From Parvicella tangerina (GTDB lineage Bacteria; Bacteroidota; Bacteroidia; Flavobacteriales_D; Parvicellaceae), in the NCBI RefSeq assembly GCF_907165195.1, contig NZ_OU015584.1, positions 3,296,978 through 3,360,977 on the forward strand: DNA of 64,000 bases, read 5' to 3'. Made by a program: the position numbers and the translations under genes. Shown here in pieces: positions 54,836-64,000 of this stretch; position 1 is the first letter of the stretch, and every line of letters begins with the position of its first letter. The notes under the pieces are model-generated. The model was not told where the DNA came from. It ran no database searches and saw nothing but the letters and a program-made list of their open reading frames with translations.

Positions 54836-57800
54836 ATGAAAGGAATTGATCATCTCATACACAAGCTGGAGCAGTTTATTCGAAAATACTATACGAATAA
54901 GCTGATCAGAGGAGTAATTTACACCCTTGGGTTACTGCTCTCCTTTTTTCTATTCATTCTATTGATTGACTATTTTGGTCAATTTAAAAGTTCAGGTAGG
55001 ACTATTCTTTTTTATGCTTTTACTCTAACTGGGGTTGGCGTTTTTGCCTTTAATATTGTGTGGCCGTTATTACAACTTGGCAAAATTGGCAAATCACTTT
55101 CTCATGAAGATGCAGCAAAGATGGTTGGAGATCATTTTGGCGATGTAAAGGATAAGATCTTGAACACCCTTCAACTTTACAAAGCGAATGAATCTATTCA
55201 GAGTGCGCAACTTGAACTCGTTACTGCCTCGATTAATCAACGAATTGAACAACTTAGGCCTCTTCCTTTCACAGCAGCGATTGATATTGGCGAAAACAAG
55301 AAGTACTTGAAATATCTGGCAATCCCAATTCTCCTATTTCTTGGCATCTATCTGGTTAACAGTAAAATAATTACTGATGGCACGGAACGTTTTGTAAACT
55401 ATAGTAACACGGCCATAGACGAAGAAGCAGTTCCGTTTTCTTTTGTAATCAACAATAATGAACTTAGTGTAATTGAACAAGAGGACTTTGAACTTATCGT
55501 AACGATTGATGACAAAAAGTATGCTCCAGAAACTGTTTACATCACTGTTGATGGCGTAGAGCATAAAATGAAGAAACTTGGTGCTAAAGAGTTCTCCTAT
55601 GAGTTTAGGAATGTACAGCAAAATCAAGACTTTGTAATTAGTGCACAATCCGTTACCTCTGATGAATACACCTTAAAAACCATACCTAAACCATCACTTC
55701 TAGGGTTTGATATTGAGCTCAATTATCCTGCTTACACACAACTAGCGAATGAAAAACTAAAAAATATTGGTGATCTAGTGTTACCTGAAGGAACACAAGC
55801 TATATGGAAGTTTAACACCAAAAACACTACGAATATCGCTTTTCACCTTGCCGACAGTCTGTTGATGCTAGAACCAAAAGGCTTGAACACGTTTGAAACT
55901 GGTAAGCAATTCTTCGAAAACACAAGCTATTCCATTTCTACCAGTAATGAGTTTGCCGCTGGCAAAGACTCCATACAATACTTCGTGACAGTCACAAAAG
56001 ATCAATATCCTTCGATCCAAGTTGGTGAAAAAATGGATTCAGCAAATAGTTTTGTTCACTATTTCAATGGCGATATTTCTGATGATTACGGTTTTAGCAA
56101 ATTGAATTTCCACTACCAGATCATTGATGAAAAGGGAAAAGTGAAAGAGTCACATGTTGACCCATTGAGTGTCAGTAAAGATTTTAACTCTGATCAGTTC
56201 TTTCATTTTATTGATCTTTCAACTTTGGGACTTGAACCGGGAGAAACGGTTACCTACTTCTTCCAGGTTTGGGACAATGATGGAATTAATGGATCTAAGT
56301 CGACAAAAAGCATCTCCAAACAGTATAAAGCCCCAACCCTAGAACAGTTGATGGACCAATCCGATCAAGCCAGCGAAGAAATCAAAGATGACCTTGAAAA
56401 AAGCATGGACGAAGCTGAAAAATTGAAGCAGGAACTCAATGATATCAAGAAGTCTTTGCTCGAAAAAGACAAACCAGACTGGCAGGACAAGAATAAGATA
56501 GAGCAATTTCTACAGAATCAACAAAGCTTGCAGCAAAACATCGAAAAGCTTCAGCAAAACAACTTAGAGAACCAAAAGCAAAACAACCAGTTCAATCAAC
56601 AAAGTCAGGAGATACTCGAAAAACAAGAGATGTTGAATAAGCTCTTCGATGAACTGATGAGTGATGAAATGAAAGAGCTCTACAAGGAACTTCAAAAGCT
56701 CATGGAGCAAATGAACAAGGATCAACTGCTGAATAAAATTGACGACATTGAGATGTCACAAGAGGAAATTAACAAAGAGTTGGATCGCGCTTTGGAACAA
56801 TTTAAGCAATTCGAGTTTGAGCAGAAGCATGAGGAAATCACTAAACAATTAGACGAACTGGCCAAAAAGCAAGAAGAGTTAGCGGAAGAAACGAAAAACA
56901 AAGAAAAATCAAATTTTGACCTCAACAAGGAGCAAGAAGAGATCGACAAACAATTCGAGAAGTTACAACAAGAGATTGATGAACTTGAAAAGTTAAATGA
57001 AGAACTCGAACAGCCCAATGACATGGCAGATACTGAGCAGGATGAGCAAGAGATCAATGAGGAAATGAAAAACAGTCAAGAGCAACTTGGAGACAAAAAG
57101 AATAAAAAAGCCAGCGAATCTCAACAGAATGCCTCTGACAAAATGAAAGAGATGTCTCAAAAAATGAAAGATTCTCAAGCTCAAAGCGAGGCACAATCAG
57201 CCCAGGAGGACCTAGACTCTTTACGTCAATTGCTTGAAAACCTTATTGATTTCTCTTTTGAACAAGAGCACGTTATGGACCAGTTCTTGGGGTTAAACAG
57301 TCGAGATCCGAAATATGTGAAATTAGGTCAGGATCAGCGCAAATTGAATGATGACGCTCAATTACTGGAAGATTCATTGTTTGCGTTAAGTAAACGAGTT
57401 CTGCAGTTGAGTCCTTTTATCAATAAGGAGGTTGCGGCCATGAATGCTAACCTTGAGCAAACGATGAAGTACATTACAGAACGTCAAACTGCGATGACGA
57501 TGGCAAAGCAACAGTATGTGATGACTGCGGTGAATAACCTAGCCTTGTTATTTGATGAGGCCATCAAGCAAATGCAGCAACAAATGGCGAACTCAAAACC
57601 TGGAAGCGGCCAATGCAATAAACCGGGTGGAAGTGGATCGCCTGGAGGCAAACCAAGTCCGATGAGTATGAAGCAAATGCAGAAGCAACTTGAAGAACAG
57701 ATGAAGAAAATGAAAGAGGCGATGGAGAAAGGGAAGAATCCAGGTGGTAAAAAAGATGGCGAGCAAGAAGGTGATGGCATGGGTTCTAAACCGGGAAGTG

Positions 57801-58258
57801 GGCAAAAACCAGGGGGGCCAGGAGGCCAACAAATGAGCAAAGAGCTAGCACAGATGGCTGCACAGCAGGAGGCTCTTCGCAAACAGATTCAGCAACTATC
57901 TCAAGAACTAAATCAGGATGGATCTGGTGCGGGCAATGGGTTAAAGGAAATTGCAAAAGAGATGGAAGAAGTTGAAGAGGATATTATTAATGGAAAAATT
58001 ACTGACCAGACACTGATGCGCCAAAAACAAATCATGACAAGGCTGCTGGAACATGAAAAAGCGACCAGAGAGCAAGACATGGATGAAAAGAGAAAATCGA
58101 ACGAGGCAATTAATCAAGAATTTAGTAACCCTACAGAGTATTTGAAGTATAAGGAGGAGAAAGCTAAAGAACTGGAATTGTTAAAAACTATTCCGCCTTC
58201 TTTGAAACCTTATTATAAAAACAAAGTAAACCAGTACTTTGAACAGATAGATCGTTAA
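54836..58258 (+). CDS. DUF4175-family protein with long coiled coil
   Basis: An 1140-residue protein. Three membrane segments (about 25-45, 55-77, 158-178) precede a beta-rich domain (about 190-500). Then comes a very long coiled coil rich in Gln, Glu, Lys and Met (about 510-790), and a Gly/Pro/Lys/Gln-rich stretch (about 915-1010: GSGQCNKPGG, GQKPGGPGGQQ). The DUF4175 family occurs across Bacteroidota, often beside a small ATPase as here. The function is unknown; the layout suggests an envelope-spanning scaffold. Confidence 0.85.
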   Translation: MKGIDHLIHKLEQFIRKYYTNKLIRGVIYTLGLLLSFFLFILLIDYFGQFKSSGRTILFYAFTLTGVGVFAFNIVWPLLQLGKIGKSLSHEDAAKMVGDHFGDVKDKILNTLQLYKANESIQSAQLELVTASINQRIEQLRPLPFTAAIDIGENKKYLKYLAIPILLFLGIYLVNSKIITDGTERFVNYSNTAIDEEAVPFSFVINNNELSVIEQEDFELIVTIDDKKYAPETVYITVDGVEHKMKKLGAKEFSYEFRNVQQNQDFVISAQSVTSDEYTLKTIPKPSLLGFDIELNYPAYTQLANEKLKNIGDLVLPEGTQAIWKFNTKNTTNIAFHLADSLLMLEPKGLNTFETGKQFFENTSYSISTSNEFAAGKDSIQYFVTVTKDQYPSIQVGEKMDSANSFVHYFNGDISDDYGFSKLNFHYQIIDEKGKVKESHVDPLSVSKDFNSDQFFHFIDLSTLGLEPGETVTYFFQVWDNDGINGSKSTKSISKQYKAPTLEQLMDQSDQASEEIKDDLEKSMDEAEKLKQELNDIKKSLLEKDKPDWQDKNKIEQFLQNQQSLQQNIEKLQQNNLENQKQNNQFNQQSQEILEKQEMLNKLFDELMSDEMKELYKELQKLMEQMNKDQLLNKIDDIEMSQEEINKELDRALEQFKQFEFEQKHEEITKQLDELAKKQEELAEETKNKEKSNFDLNKEQEEIDKQFEKLQQEIDELEKLNEELEQPNDMADTEQDEQEINEEMKNSQEQLGDKKNKKASESQQNASDKMKEMSQKMKDSQAQSEAQSAQEDLDSLRQLLENLIDFSFEQEHVMDQFLGLNSRDPKYVKLGQDQRKLNDDAQLLEDSLFALSKRVLQLSPFINKEVAAMNANLEQTMKYITERQTAMTMAKQQYVMTAVNNLALLFDEAIKQMQQQMANSKPGSGQCNKPGGSGSPGGKPSPMSMKQMQKQLEEQMKKMKEAMEKGKNPGGKKDGEQEGDGMGSKPGSGQKPGGPGGQQMSKELAQMAAQQEALRKQIQQLSQELNQDGSGAGNGLKEIAKEMEEVEEDIINGKITDQTLMRQKQIMTRLLEHEKATREQDMDEKRKSNEAINQEFSNPTEYLKYKEEKAKELELLKTIPPSLKPYYKNKVNQYFEQIDR

Positions 58259-58281
58259 TTCTTTGTTTTAAAGTTATTACT

Positions 58282-58701
58282 ATGGCAACAGATTTACTAC
58301 CAGCTATGCATTCCATTGACTTCCCTTCAAAAGCTGAGAACATTCACTTAGTAGAAAAATTGATCGATTCAGTTTGTGAAGAGCATAAAGTAGGTGAAGA
58401 CCACTACGGAAATATCCTTATTGCAATGACAGAAGCCGTAAACAACGCAATTCACCACGGAAACGGATTGAATCCAGATAAAAAAACTAAAGTTGAATTC
58501 GACAGAACTGAAAAACAGATTCGTTTCATTGTCGTGGATGAAGGGTCTGGATTTGACTTCAACAACCTCCCCGATCCAACGGCTCCAGAAAATTTAGAAA
58601 AGGCAAACGGCAGAGGTATTTTCCTGATGAAAAACTTAGCTGATGAAATCAATTTTGAAGATGACGGACGGAAGGTTGAATTGATTTTCAATCTAAATTA
58701 G
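58282..58701 (+). CDS. RsbW-like ATP-binding protein (anti-sigma kinase family)
   Basis: A 139-residue GHKL-fold ATPase: N box ITEAVNNAIHHGN, G1 VDEGSGFDF and G2 NGRGIFLMKNLADE. It resembles serine kinases that bind anti-sigma factors. No anti-anti-sigma factor gene is close. It is 23 bases downstream of the DUF4175 gene, so probably co-transcribed. Confidence 0.9.
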   Translation: MATDLLPAMHSIDFPSKAENIHLVEKLIDSVCEEHKVGEDHYGNILIAMTEAVNNAIHHGNGLNPDKKTKVEFDRTEKQIRFIVVDEGSGFDFNNLPDPTAPENLEKANGRGIFLMKNLADEINFEDDGRKVELIFNLN

Positions 58702-58718
58702 CAACGTTATTCTTTGAG

Positions 58719-59273
58719 ATGTTCGTCCCGATTAAACCTTTTTTGTTGGGCGCCCTATTTTTCCTCATTTCTTGCAGTAGTGGTAGTTCAACGGAACTCT
58801 ACCCTGAAGATTGTGCGTATTGTCAGTGTATTAAAGAGTCTTTGATCGATCATGGTGTAGATCCGCAGGAACTAAAAAAGTTCGAAGACTATCTCGTTAA
58901 AAATGGTCAATTAAATGATAACCCAGACGGTCGTTATGAGGAACTGATGAAGAAAATGACCGTATCCAGTGGTGGGGATTTTCCAGTAACAAGTGAATAT
59001 GAAATCCCTAATTTTAGATGGGGAGAAATGAAGTTTTATATTGGGTGTCATCATAAAACCTACCCCAAAACAAATCCGATCTCAAAGCTTCAAAAAGCAA
59101 CCAAATCAAAAACCTATTCGAATTTTAGTGACATTGCAACAATCTATTATGAATCGCTAGATAAACAAGACTTTTCTTCCCCAGAGATTAGAATTACGCT
59201 ATTGCTTCTCACCTACCAACTAGCTGAATTAAACTCGCCTTCAATACACGAAAATCTTCCTAGAAAGGATTAA
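58719..59273 (+). CDS. hypothetical lipoprotein
   Basis: A 184-residue protein with a lipoprotein signal (LFFLISCSS, Cys about 19), two nearby Cys in CAYCQC and one in IGCHHKTYP. Otherwise helical. It follows the ATPase gene by 17 bases. No family recognised. Confidence 0.6.
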   Translation: MFVPIKPFLLGALFFLISCSSGSSTELYPEDCAYCQCIKESLIDHGVDPQELKKFEDYLVKNGQLNDNPDGRYEELMKKMTVSSGGDFPVTSEYEIPNFRWGEMKFYIGCHHKTYPKTNPISKLQKATKSKTYSNFSDIATIYYESLDKQDFSSPEIRITLLLLTYQLAELNSPSIHENLPRKD

Positions 59274-59278
59274 CCAGG

Positions 59279-62200
59279 TCACCAAACTCTATAGTCGATA
59301 CTCAGGTTCTCTGCTCTTGCGGTAGGTCTCTGTTTTCCTCCTGACAGTTTTGTCACCTCATCGTAAACATACGATCTCAACTCAGACACATGGATCTGAC
59401 CATCGCGATTCTGATCTGCTGATCTGGATTTCAGTCCATTCAAAAGACAATACGTGAAGAGCCCGTTCTTCCACTCAGCACTTTCCATTGCAAATTCAGC
59501 ACCACCTGCGCTTGAGATCACGGTTGCTCCTGTTCCCTTTCTAACATCCACGAACATTGACTCCATTAATTCTCCAGCATTCTCAAATCCAAAGCCTTCT
59601 TTCTGTCTTACCCCCGCTCCTACAGCTCTAAATTCGACATCACCAAGTCGCACGTCTTCATTCTTGTTTTCCTCAACTTCTTCTTTATCCAACTCTCCAC
59701 TATGACAGGTATCCATAATCAATAGCTTTTGATAAGCTTTTACAGCGGCTATCAATTCCTCAAGCATGTCGTAAGAAACACCTTTTTCTGATGGATCATT
59801 GAAGTCTATATCGTGCGTTGCGTAAAAGTAATCCAGGTTCTCATCTAGCAATCCATGTCCTGCCACAAATATGATCACTGCATCATTTTCATTTGCTTTT
59901 GCCAAAAAGCTCTCCAGTTCCATTACGTTCTCTTTCGTAACTTCTTCGTTCAACAGCATTTTTGAATGTACCTGCTTGTAGAGATGATCTGACTTCGCAA
60001 TTTCATTTAGCACATCTTCGGCATCTTTGGCGGCATACTTTAAATCAAATTCATTATTCTGATAATTACTCACACCTATGGTCACTAAATATAAATCACT
60101 CTTTTCAACTTCCCCATTATAAACCAATTCATAAGTTTCTCGAAGCGACTCTACTCCACTTTCATTATGAACAGAAACCTGAATTTTATTTTTCCCTTCA
60201 ACCAGCTCAACCAAGACGTCTTTTCTAACTGAGTGCGCATTGAGGTCTTTAAGGTCAAAACCCTGCAAACCATAAATAGGCACATCATTAACATACACAT
60301 TCAGTCTATCGAGTAAATATTTTTCATCGTCACCAAAAACGGTCAGTTTGAAGTTACGCTCAGTTGTAGTGAACACATTTGATTCTGTCTCAATCTTTAC
60401 AGTGGGTAAATGAAAATCATCTCCCAATTGATCTTCACTGAACCCCATTTTTCTCAGCCTCTTCTTGTAGATGTATTCATAAGCATTGATCAGTCCTTGC
60501 GGAGTCTTTCCCAATCGTGCTGAGATAATATCTGGTCGATTCAACTTCAAATCAAACTGCTCAAAAGGATACAACTTCTTACCTATTCTAAAAGATACCG
60601 CATCAAGGGCGTCTTTAGACGACATGTAATAGTTATCTGGAGTAGCGATAACGTAATCATCGTTTCCTACAGAGGCCATCAGTGCAACCTCCTCACAATT
60701 GGTATAATCCCAGACTCTGATGGTTCCATCATCACCTGTACTATACACATGCGTAGAGAGTTTATCAAAAATCACTTTCTGAATCATACCTCTATGCCCT
60801 TTGTATTTACAATGCTCTTTTCCAGTAGTCATATCCCAAACTATGACAGAGTTATCAGCTTCTGCTACAGTGTTGTTTCCTGCACCGCTCGCCAAATATC
60901 TTCCATCAACGCTAAAATCAATGGTTGTAATCATGTTAGTATGACCTTCTAACGTGTACTGCAATGACCAGTCTTCTGTATTATAAACCCGTATCTTGTG
61001 ATCCCAGGCTGAGGCAGCCAAGTACTTTCCATCTGGGCTAAATTTCACATCGCTTACTATGATCGCATTTTCTTCCAAAATCTGATGAATTTCTTTGCCG
61101 TTCTCCACATCCCAGATTCGAACGGTATTATCCATTCCGCAAGAAGCCAGCAACTTACTGTCTGGACTAAAATCCAAACCGTATATTCCACCAGTATGAC
61201 CAATAAACTTTTTAGATAACTTATAATTATTCATATCCCAAAGCTTAATGACACCCATGAACCCAGCTCCTGCCAAGAGCTCTCCATTAGCATTATAGGT
61301 TATTTTTTGGATCAATTCGTTTTCCGTATCCAGCGTTCGTTTTTGTTCTCCAGTAGATGGATCCCAAACCGCTAAGGCTACTCCATTATACATCGCAACA
61401 AGATCTTTCGCATTTGGAGAGAAAGCCACAGGCCAAAACCCCATGATTGAACGTTTGATTTTGTTTTGTTCCAGATCCCACACCTTTAGAGATACGTTGG
61501 TACCCGCTGCAACTAAATAATTTCCAATCTGGTCATAAGCCATGTGAACGATGCTATTGCCCAGCGCTTTAAACGTTTTCACAACCTTTCCACTTCTTTC
61601 ATTTACGTAGTAAATGGTAGACATATCTGCTTGTAAAAAGTATTCTTCAAAAGGATGAACTTCGAGCGCCATAGAACCAAACGTACCCATTTTCATTGTG
61701 TTGATCAATTTCATTTTTTTGACATTCCAGGCTTTTGTCGTTTGATCATGAGAGGTTGTTAACAGATGTCCTGTTTGCTTACTGAAAATCATATCAAAGA
61801 TTCTCGTCTCATGACCTTCCAAACGTCCGATTAGTTCAAAGCTTTGATAGTCGTAGATGTACGGGGTTCCTTTCTGACCGTTCTTTCCAATATCATAAGC
61901 AATAGCCAAATATTTCTCATCGGGTGAAAGGGCAAACCTGCACGTTGCGAACTTTGTTTCCATATCTAATTCGAGGGTCGTTGACCTCAGTACGGTTCCT
62001 GTGTTAAGGTCTACTTCATAAATCTCAGACTGGTAGTTCAATACCACGGCTTTTCCATCATCAATTGTGCTTACCCTCATTCGTTGAGGTCCAACAATCT
62101 CACTAAGCACCGTAATTTCACCTGTCATAATATCTCCAATACATAAGTTGCTTTGCATATCCACAAAGACAATTTTTTTGTCATCGAGGCAAAAGTCAAA

Positions 62201-62548
62201 CTCATCAATACTTGAGGCAAATTCTGAAACTAAATCACCCGTTGCTATGTCAAATATTTTGACTGACTCCCCTTCTAAGTGAGCACCAATGTAGGTTGTG
62301 GTCTTATCAAACTTAACCACACTAATTCTTTGATTATTATTTGCAATTGTTCGAAGCTCTTTCCCTGTGGACGTTTCAATTATCTTAACGGTCTTGTCTA
62401 CGCCTCCTGTAGCGATAAACTTTCCATCATCCGAAATACTAATTGAGTTTACCTGACTTATATGCCCAGTTGACACAACTACTTCTGGCCTTTGACCGAA
62501 GACTGAACTAACTACAATTAGATATAGCGATAATAGGAATAGTCTCAT
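59279..62548 (-). CDS. WD40-repeat protein with C-terminal caspase domain
   Basis: A 1089-residue exported protein (signal 1-18, ending VFGQ). About 13 WD40 repeats (about 25-640, e.g. GHTGGIYGLDFSPDSKLLAS) form two propellers. A beta-rich linker (about 690-800) precedes a caspase/metacaspase domain (about 810-1085) with the catalytic pair His898 (FVAGHGLLD) and Cys948 (MDTCHSGE). The WD40 part would bind a partner and the caspase would cleave after a basic or acidic residue; the target is unknown. It would act in the periplasm or outside. Similar WD40-caspases recur in Bacteroidota and filamentous bacteria. Confidence 0.9.
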   Translation of the reverse strand: MRLFLLSLYLIVVSSVFGQRPEVVVSTGHISQVNSISISDDGKFIATGGVDKTVKIIETSTGKELRTIANNNQRISVVKFDKTTTYIGAHLEGESVKIFDIATGDLVSEFASSIDEFDFCLDDKKIVFVDMQSNLCIGDIMTGEITVLSEIVGPQRMRVSTIDDGKAVVLNYQSEIYEVDLNTGTVLRSTTLELDMETKFATCRFALSPDEKYLAIAYDIGKNGQKGTPYIYDYQSFELIGRLEGHETRIFDMIFSKQTGHLLTTSHDQTTKAWNVKKMKLINTMKMGTFGSMALEVHPFEEYFLQADMSTIYYVNERSGKVVKTFKALGNSIVHMAYDQIGNYLVAAGTNVSLKVWDLEQNKIKRSIMGFWPVAFSPNAKDLVAMYNGVALAVWDPSTGEQKRTLDTENELIQKITYNANGELLAGAGFMGVIKLWDMNNYKLSKKFIGHTGGIYGLDFSPDSKLLASCGMDNTVRIWDVENGKEIHQILEENAIIVSDVKFSPDGKYLAASAWDHKIRVYNTEDWSLQYTLEGHTNMITTIDFSVDGRYLASGAGNNTVAEADNSVIVWDMTTGKEHCKYKGHRGMIQKVIFDKLSTHVYSTGDDGTIRVWDYTNCEEVALMASVGNDDYVIATPDNYYMSSKDALDAVSFRIGKKLYPFEQFDLKLNRPDIISARLGKTPQGLINAYEYIYKKRLRKMGFSEDQLGDDFHLPTVKIETESNVFTTTERNFKLTVFGDDEKYLLDRLNVYVNDVPIYGLQGFDLKDLNAHSVRKDVLVELVEGKNKIQVSVHNESGVESLRETYELVYNGEVEKSDLYLVTIGVSNYQNNEFDLKYAAKDAEDVLNEIAKSDHLYKQVHSKMLLNEEVTKENVMELESFLAKANENDAVIIFVAGHGLLDENLDYFYATHDIDFNDPSEKGVSYDMLEELIAAVKAYQKLLIMDTCHSGELDKEEVEENKNEDVRLGDVEFRAVGAGVRQKEGFGFENAGELMESMFVDVRKGTGATVISSAGGAEFAMESAEWKNGLFTYCLLNGLKSRSADQNRDGQIHVSELRSYVYDEVTKLSGGKQRPTARAENLSIDYRVW

Positions 62549-62604
62549 TTTAATTGATTTTAACCAAAGATAGAATACTCAAATATCAAACCAAAAGAAA
62601 AGGG

Positions 62605-63828
62605 TTAGGAACGCTTGAACATCTGACTAAAGTGTCTTTTCACCAAATAATTTACTGGCAAATAAGAAGAAACCACACCAATTATCAAAACAGTAGAGAA
62701 GATCATAAGAACATCTTGCCATTTGACAATAACTGGCCAATAATCCGTTACGCTATTTTCCATTTTTACAAAATGAAACTTAATCTGTGCCCAGCAAACT
62801 GCAAATCCGACAAAACCTCCTAAAAAAGCACCAATAAAGTTGATCATCAGACCCTCCAGAATAAAAATCTGCTTAATCATCTTTTGTGAAGCCCCCAAGC
62901 TGATGAGGGTTTTGATGTCTTTTTGTTTATCTAGTATCAACATAGAGAGCGAGGCAATGATGTTAAAGGTTGAAATGATCATGATGAAACCCAAAATCAA
63001 AAAAACCATCCATTTTTCCGTTTCATTGGTCTTAAATATGATCTCATTAAGTTCGTAACGAGTTTTACCTGTAAAAGTATCGCCAGTAATGCCTAGAATT
63101 TTTTCTTTGACCACAAAGGGATCAAAACCTTTATTTACTTGAACCTCAAACTTGGTGTAGTCACCTTCATACTCCAATAAATCTCGTGCAAAATCGAGTG
63201 AGACTAAAATGAACTTATTGTCAAATTCAGGGTTAACACTAAACACACCTCTCACATAGGCGTCCTGCGATTTAAAAGCTTCCTGGTTATTTTTGGATGC
63301 CTTTTCGGTTCTCAACAAACCATAAACCTTCACCTTGTTGTCATACATATCACTTGCAGCGACCTGAAGTTTACCCTGTACTCCATACCCTACAATGGCG
63401 GTATTGTAATCAACAATACCGCCTTCTCCGTCAAAAATTGATTTTTCGAGCAAACCCGACTGAAAAAAAACATCACCAACGCCTTTCATCGTTGCAAAAA
63501 CATACTGTTCTTCATGTTTTACCATGGTAATTTCTTCTATTACTGGATACGCATAAGCCACCTCTTCTAAGGCCATCAATTGATCAAAATCAATTTCATC
63601 CTCATGGAATGACTTTCCTTTTGCTGGTGTAAAAGTGATATCTGGATCAAAATGACTGTATAGTTCCTTAACCAGCGATTCAATCCCATTAAACCCACTT
63701 AATACAATGATCATAGCAGCTGTTGAAACAAAAATTCCCAGTACGGAAATCGCTGAAGTGATGTTAATGACACTCTTTGATTTTCGAGAAAAAAAGTACC
63801 TACGTGCTATGTAAAAAGTGGTCTTCAC
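62605..63828 (-). CDS. LolC/LolE-type ABC permease (FtsX family)
   Basis: A 407-residue protein with an N-terminal membrane helix (about 20-45), a large periplasmic domain (about 50-265) and three more helices (about 275-300, 325-350, 370-395) of the FtsX/MacB fold. The pattern fits a lipoprotein-releasing permease that passes lipoproteins to LolA. No ATPase subunit is visible in the window. Confidence 0.85.
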   Translation of the reverse strand: MKTTFYIARRYFFSRKSKSVINITSAISVLGIFVSTAAMIIVLSGFNGIESLVKELYSHFDPDITFTPAKGKSFHEDEIDFDQLMALEEVAYAYPVIEEITMVKHEEQYVFATMKGVGDVFFQSGLLEKSIFDGEGGIVDYNTAIVGYGVQGKLQVAASDMYDNKVKVYGLLRTEKASKNNQEAFKSQDAYVRGVFSVNPEFDNKFILVSLDFARDLLEYEGDYTKFEVQVNKGFDPFVVKEKILGITGDTFTGKTRYELNEIIFKTNETEKWMVFLILGFIMIISTFNIIASLSMLILDKQKDIKTLISLGASQKMIKQIFILEGLMINFIGAFLGGFVGFAVCWAQIKFHFVKMENSVTDYWPVIVKWQDVLMIFSTVLIIGVVSSYLPVNYLVKRHFSQMFKRS

Positions 63829-63861
63829 TTGAGCCGTAAAGGTAAATTATTCTTTTGATTC

Positions 63862-64000
63862 TTAAGCCACTTTGAATTTCTTACCTGGCAACTGTTTCAC
63901 AACACCTCTGAGCTCAAGCATCAGGAGTTGTGTGGAAACTTCATTGACTTGTAAGCTACTTGCAACTGCAATTTCATCGATAGTCTTAGCGGCATTCCCG
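63862..64000 (-). CDS. dprA: DprA, C-terminal end (cut by the window edge)
   Basis: The last 45 residues or so of a protein, ending LLMLELRGVVKQLPGKKFKV-A. This matches the winged-helix C-terminus of DNA-processing protein DprA, which loads RecA on incoming single-stranded DNA in transformation. The rest lies beyond 64000. Confidence 0.8.
   Translation of the reverse strand, partial: GNAAKTIDEIAVASSLQVNEVSTQLLMLELRGVVKQLPGKKFKVA

Overview
The window is AT-rich DNA from a member of the Bacteroidota, most likely a flavobacterium-like marine or gliding lineage. The signs are type IX secretion (T9SS) cargo with gliding-type C-terminal domains, PorP/SprF proteins, an RteC-family regulator, DUF4175, and promoters of the TTTG-N18-TATCTTTG type typical of the phylum. 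It splits into an accessory half (about 1-28.7 kb) and a core-like half (about 29-64 kb).

Accessory half. An RteC-like gene is followed by a minus-strand Zn/Cd/Co resistance operon (10.4 to 0.95 kb): a His-rich exported protein, a CzcA pump fused to a TolC-like outer-membrane factor, a lipoprotein adaptor, small His-rich proteins, an ICMT-like membrane protein and a P1B-2 ATPase. Next come two excisionase-like HTH genes and a replication module (winged-helix protein plus DnaC-like loader). A translationally coupled type I restriction-modification operon follows (XRE, hsdR, DUF4268, hsdM, hsdS, membrane protein), then a three-gene sce7726/sce7725/RES cassette. After that lie a damaged class II tRNA-like gene with a 0.7-kb ORF-free, hairpin-rich stretch upstream of it, a small operon of unrecognised proteins, and two divergent three-gene HipBST-like toxin-antitoxin modules, each with its own set of three palindromic operators.

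Core-like half. Two pairs of large T9SS cargo plus PorP/SprF genes and an OmpA/PD40 protein are followed by a NarL-type two-component pair, a second histidine kinase, a MazG-like pyrophosphohydrolase, an ExbB/ExbD energising cluster, an OmpA/TPR lipoprotein, lpdA, tRNA-Leu(UAG), tig, thiL, two related exported proteins, DUF4175, an RsbW-like ATPase, a WD40-caspase protein, a LolC/E-type permease and the 3' end of dprA.

Main points for a second look. (1) The adaptor gene and hsdS are each put out of frame by exactly one extra TA unit in a six-unit TA tract, which suggests slipped-strand phase variation or a shared sequencing artefact. (2) One T9SS cargo gene has an in-frame TGA at a position where a Trp is expected. 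(3) There are two adjacent, differently controlled HipBST-like modules, one carrying an in-frame palindrome insertion. (4) There is a candidate large structured RNA next to a Ser-like tRNA body whose anticodon reads GAA. (5) A three-gene nuclease-like/RES cassette sits beside the restriction operon.
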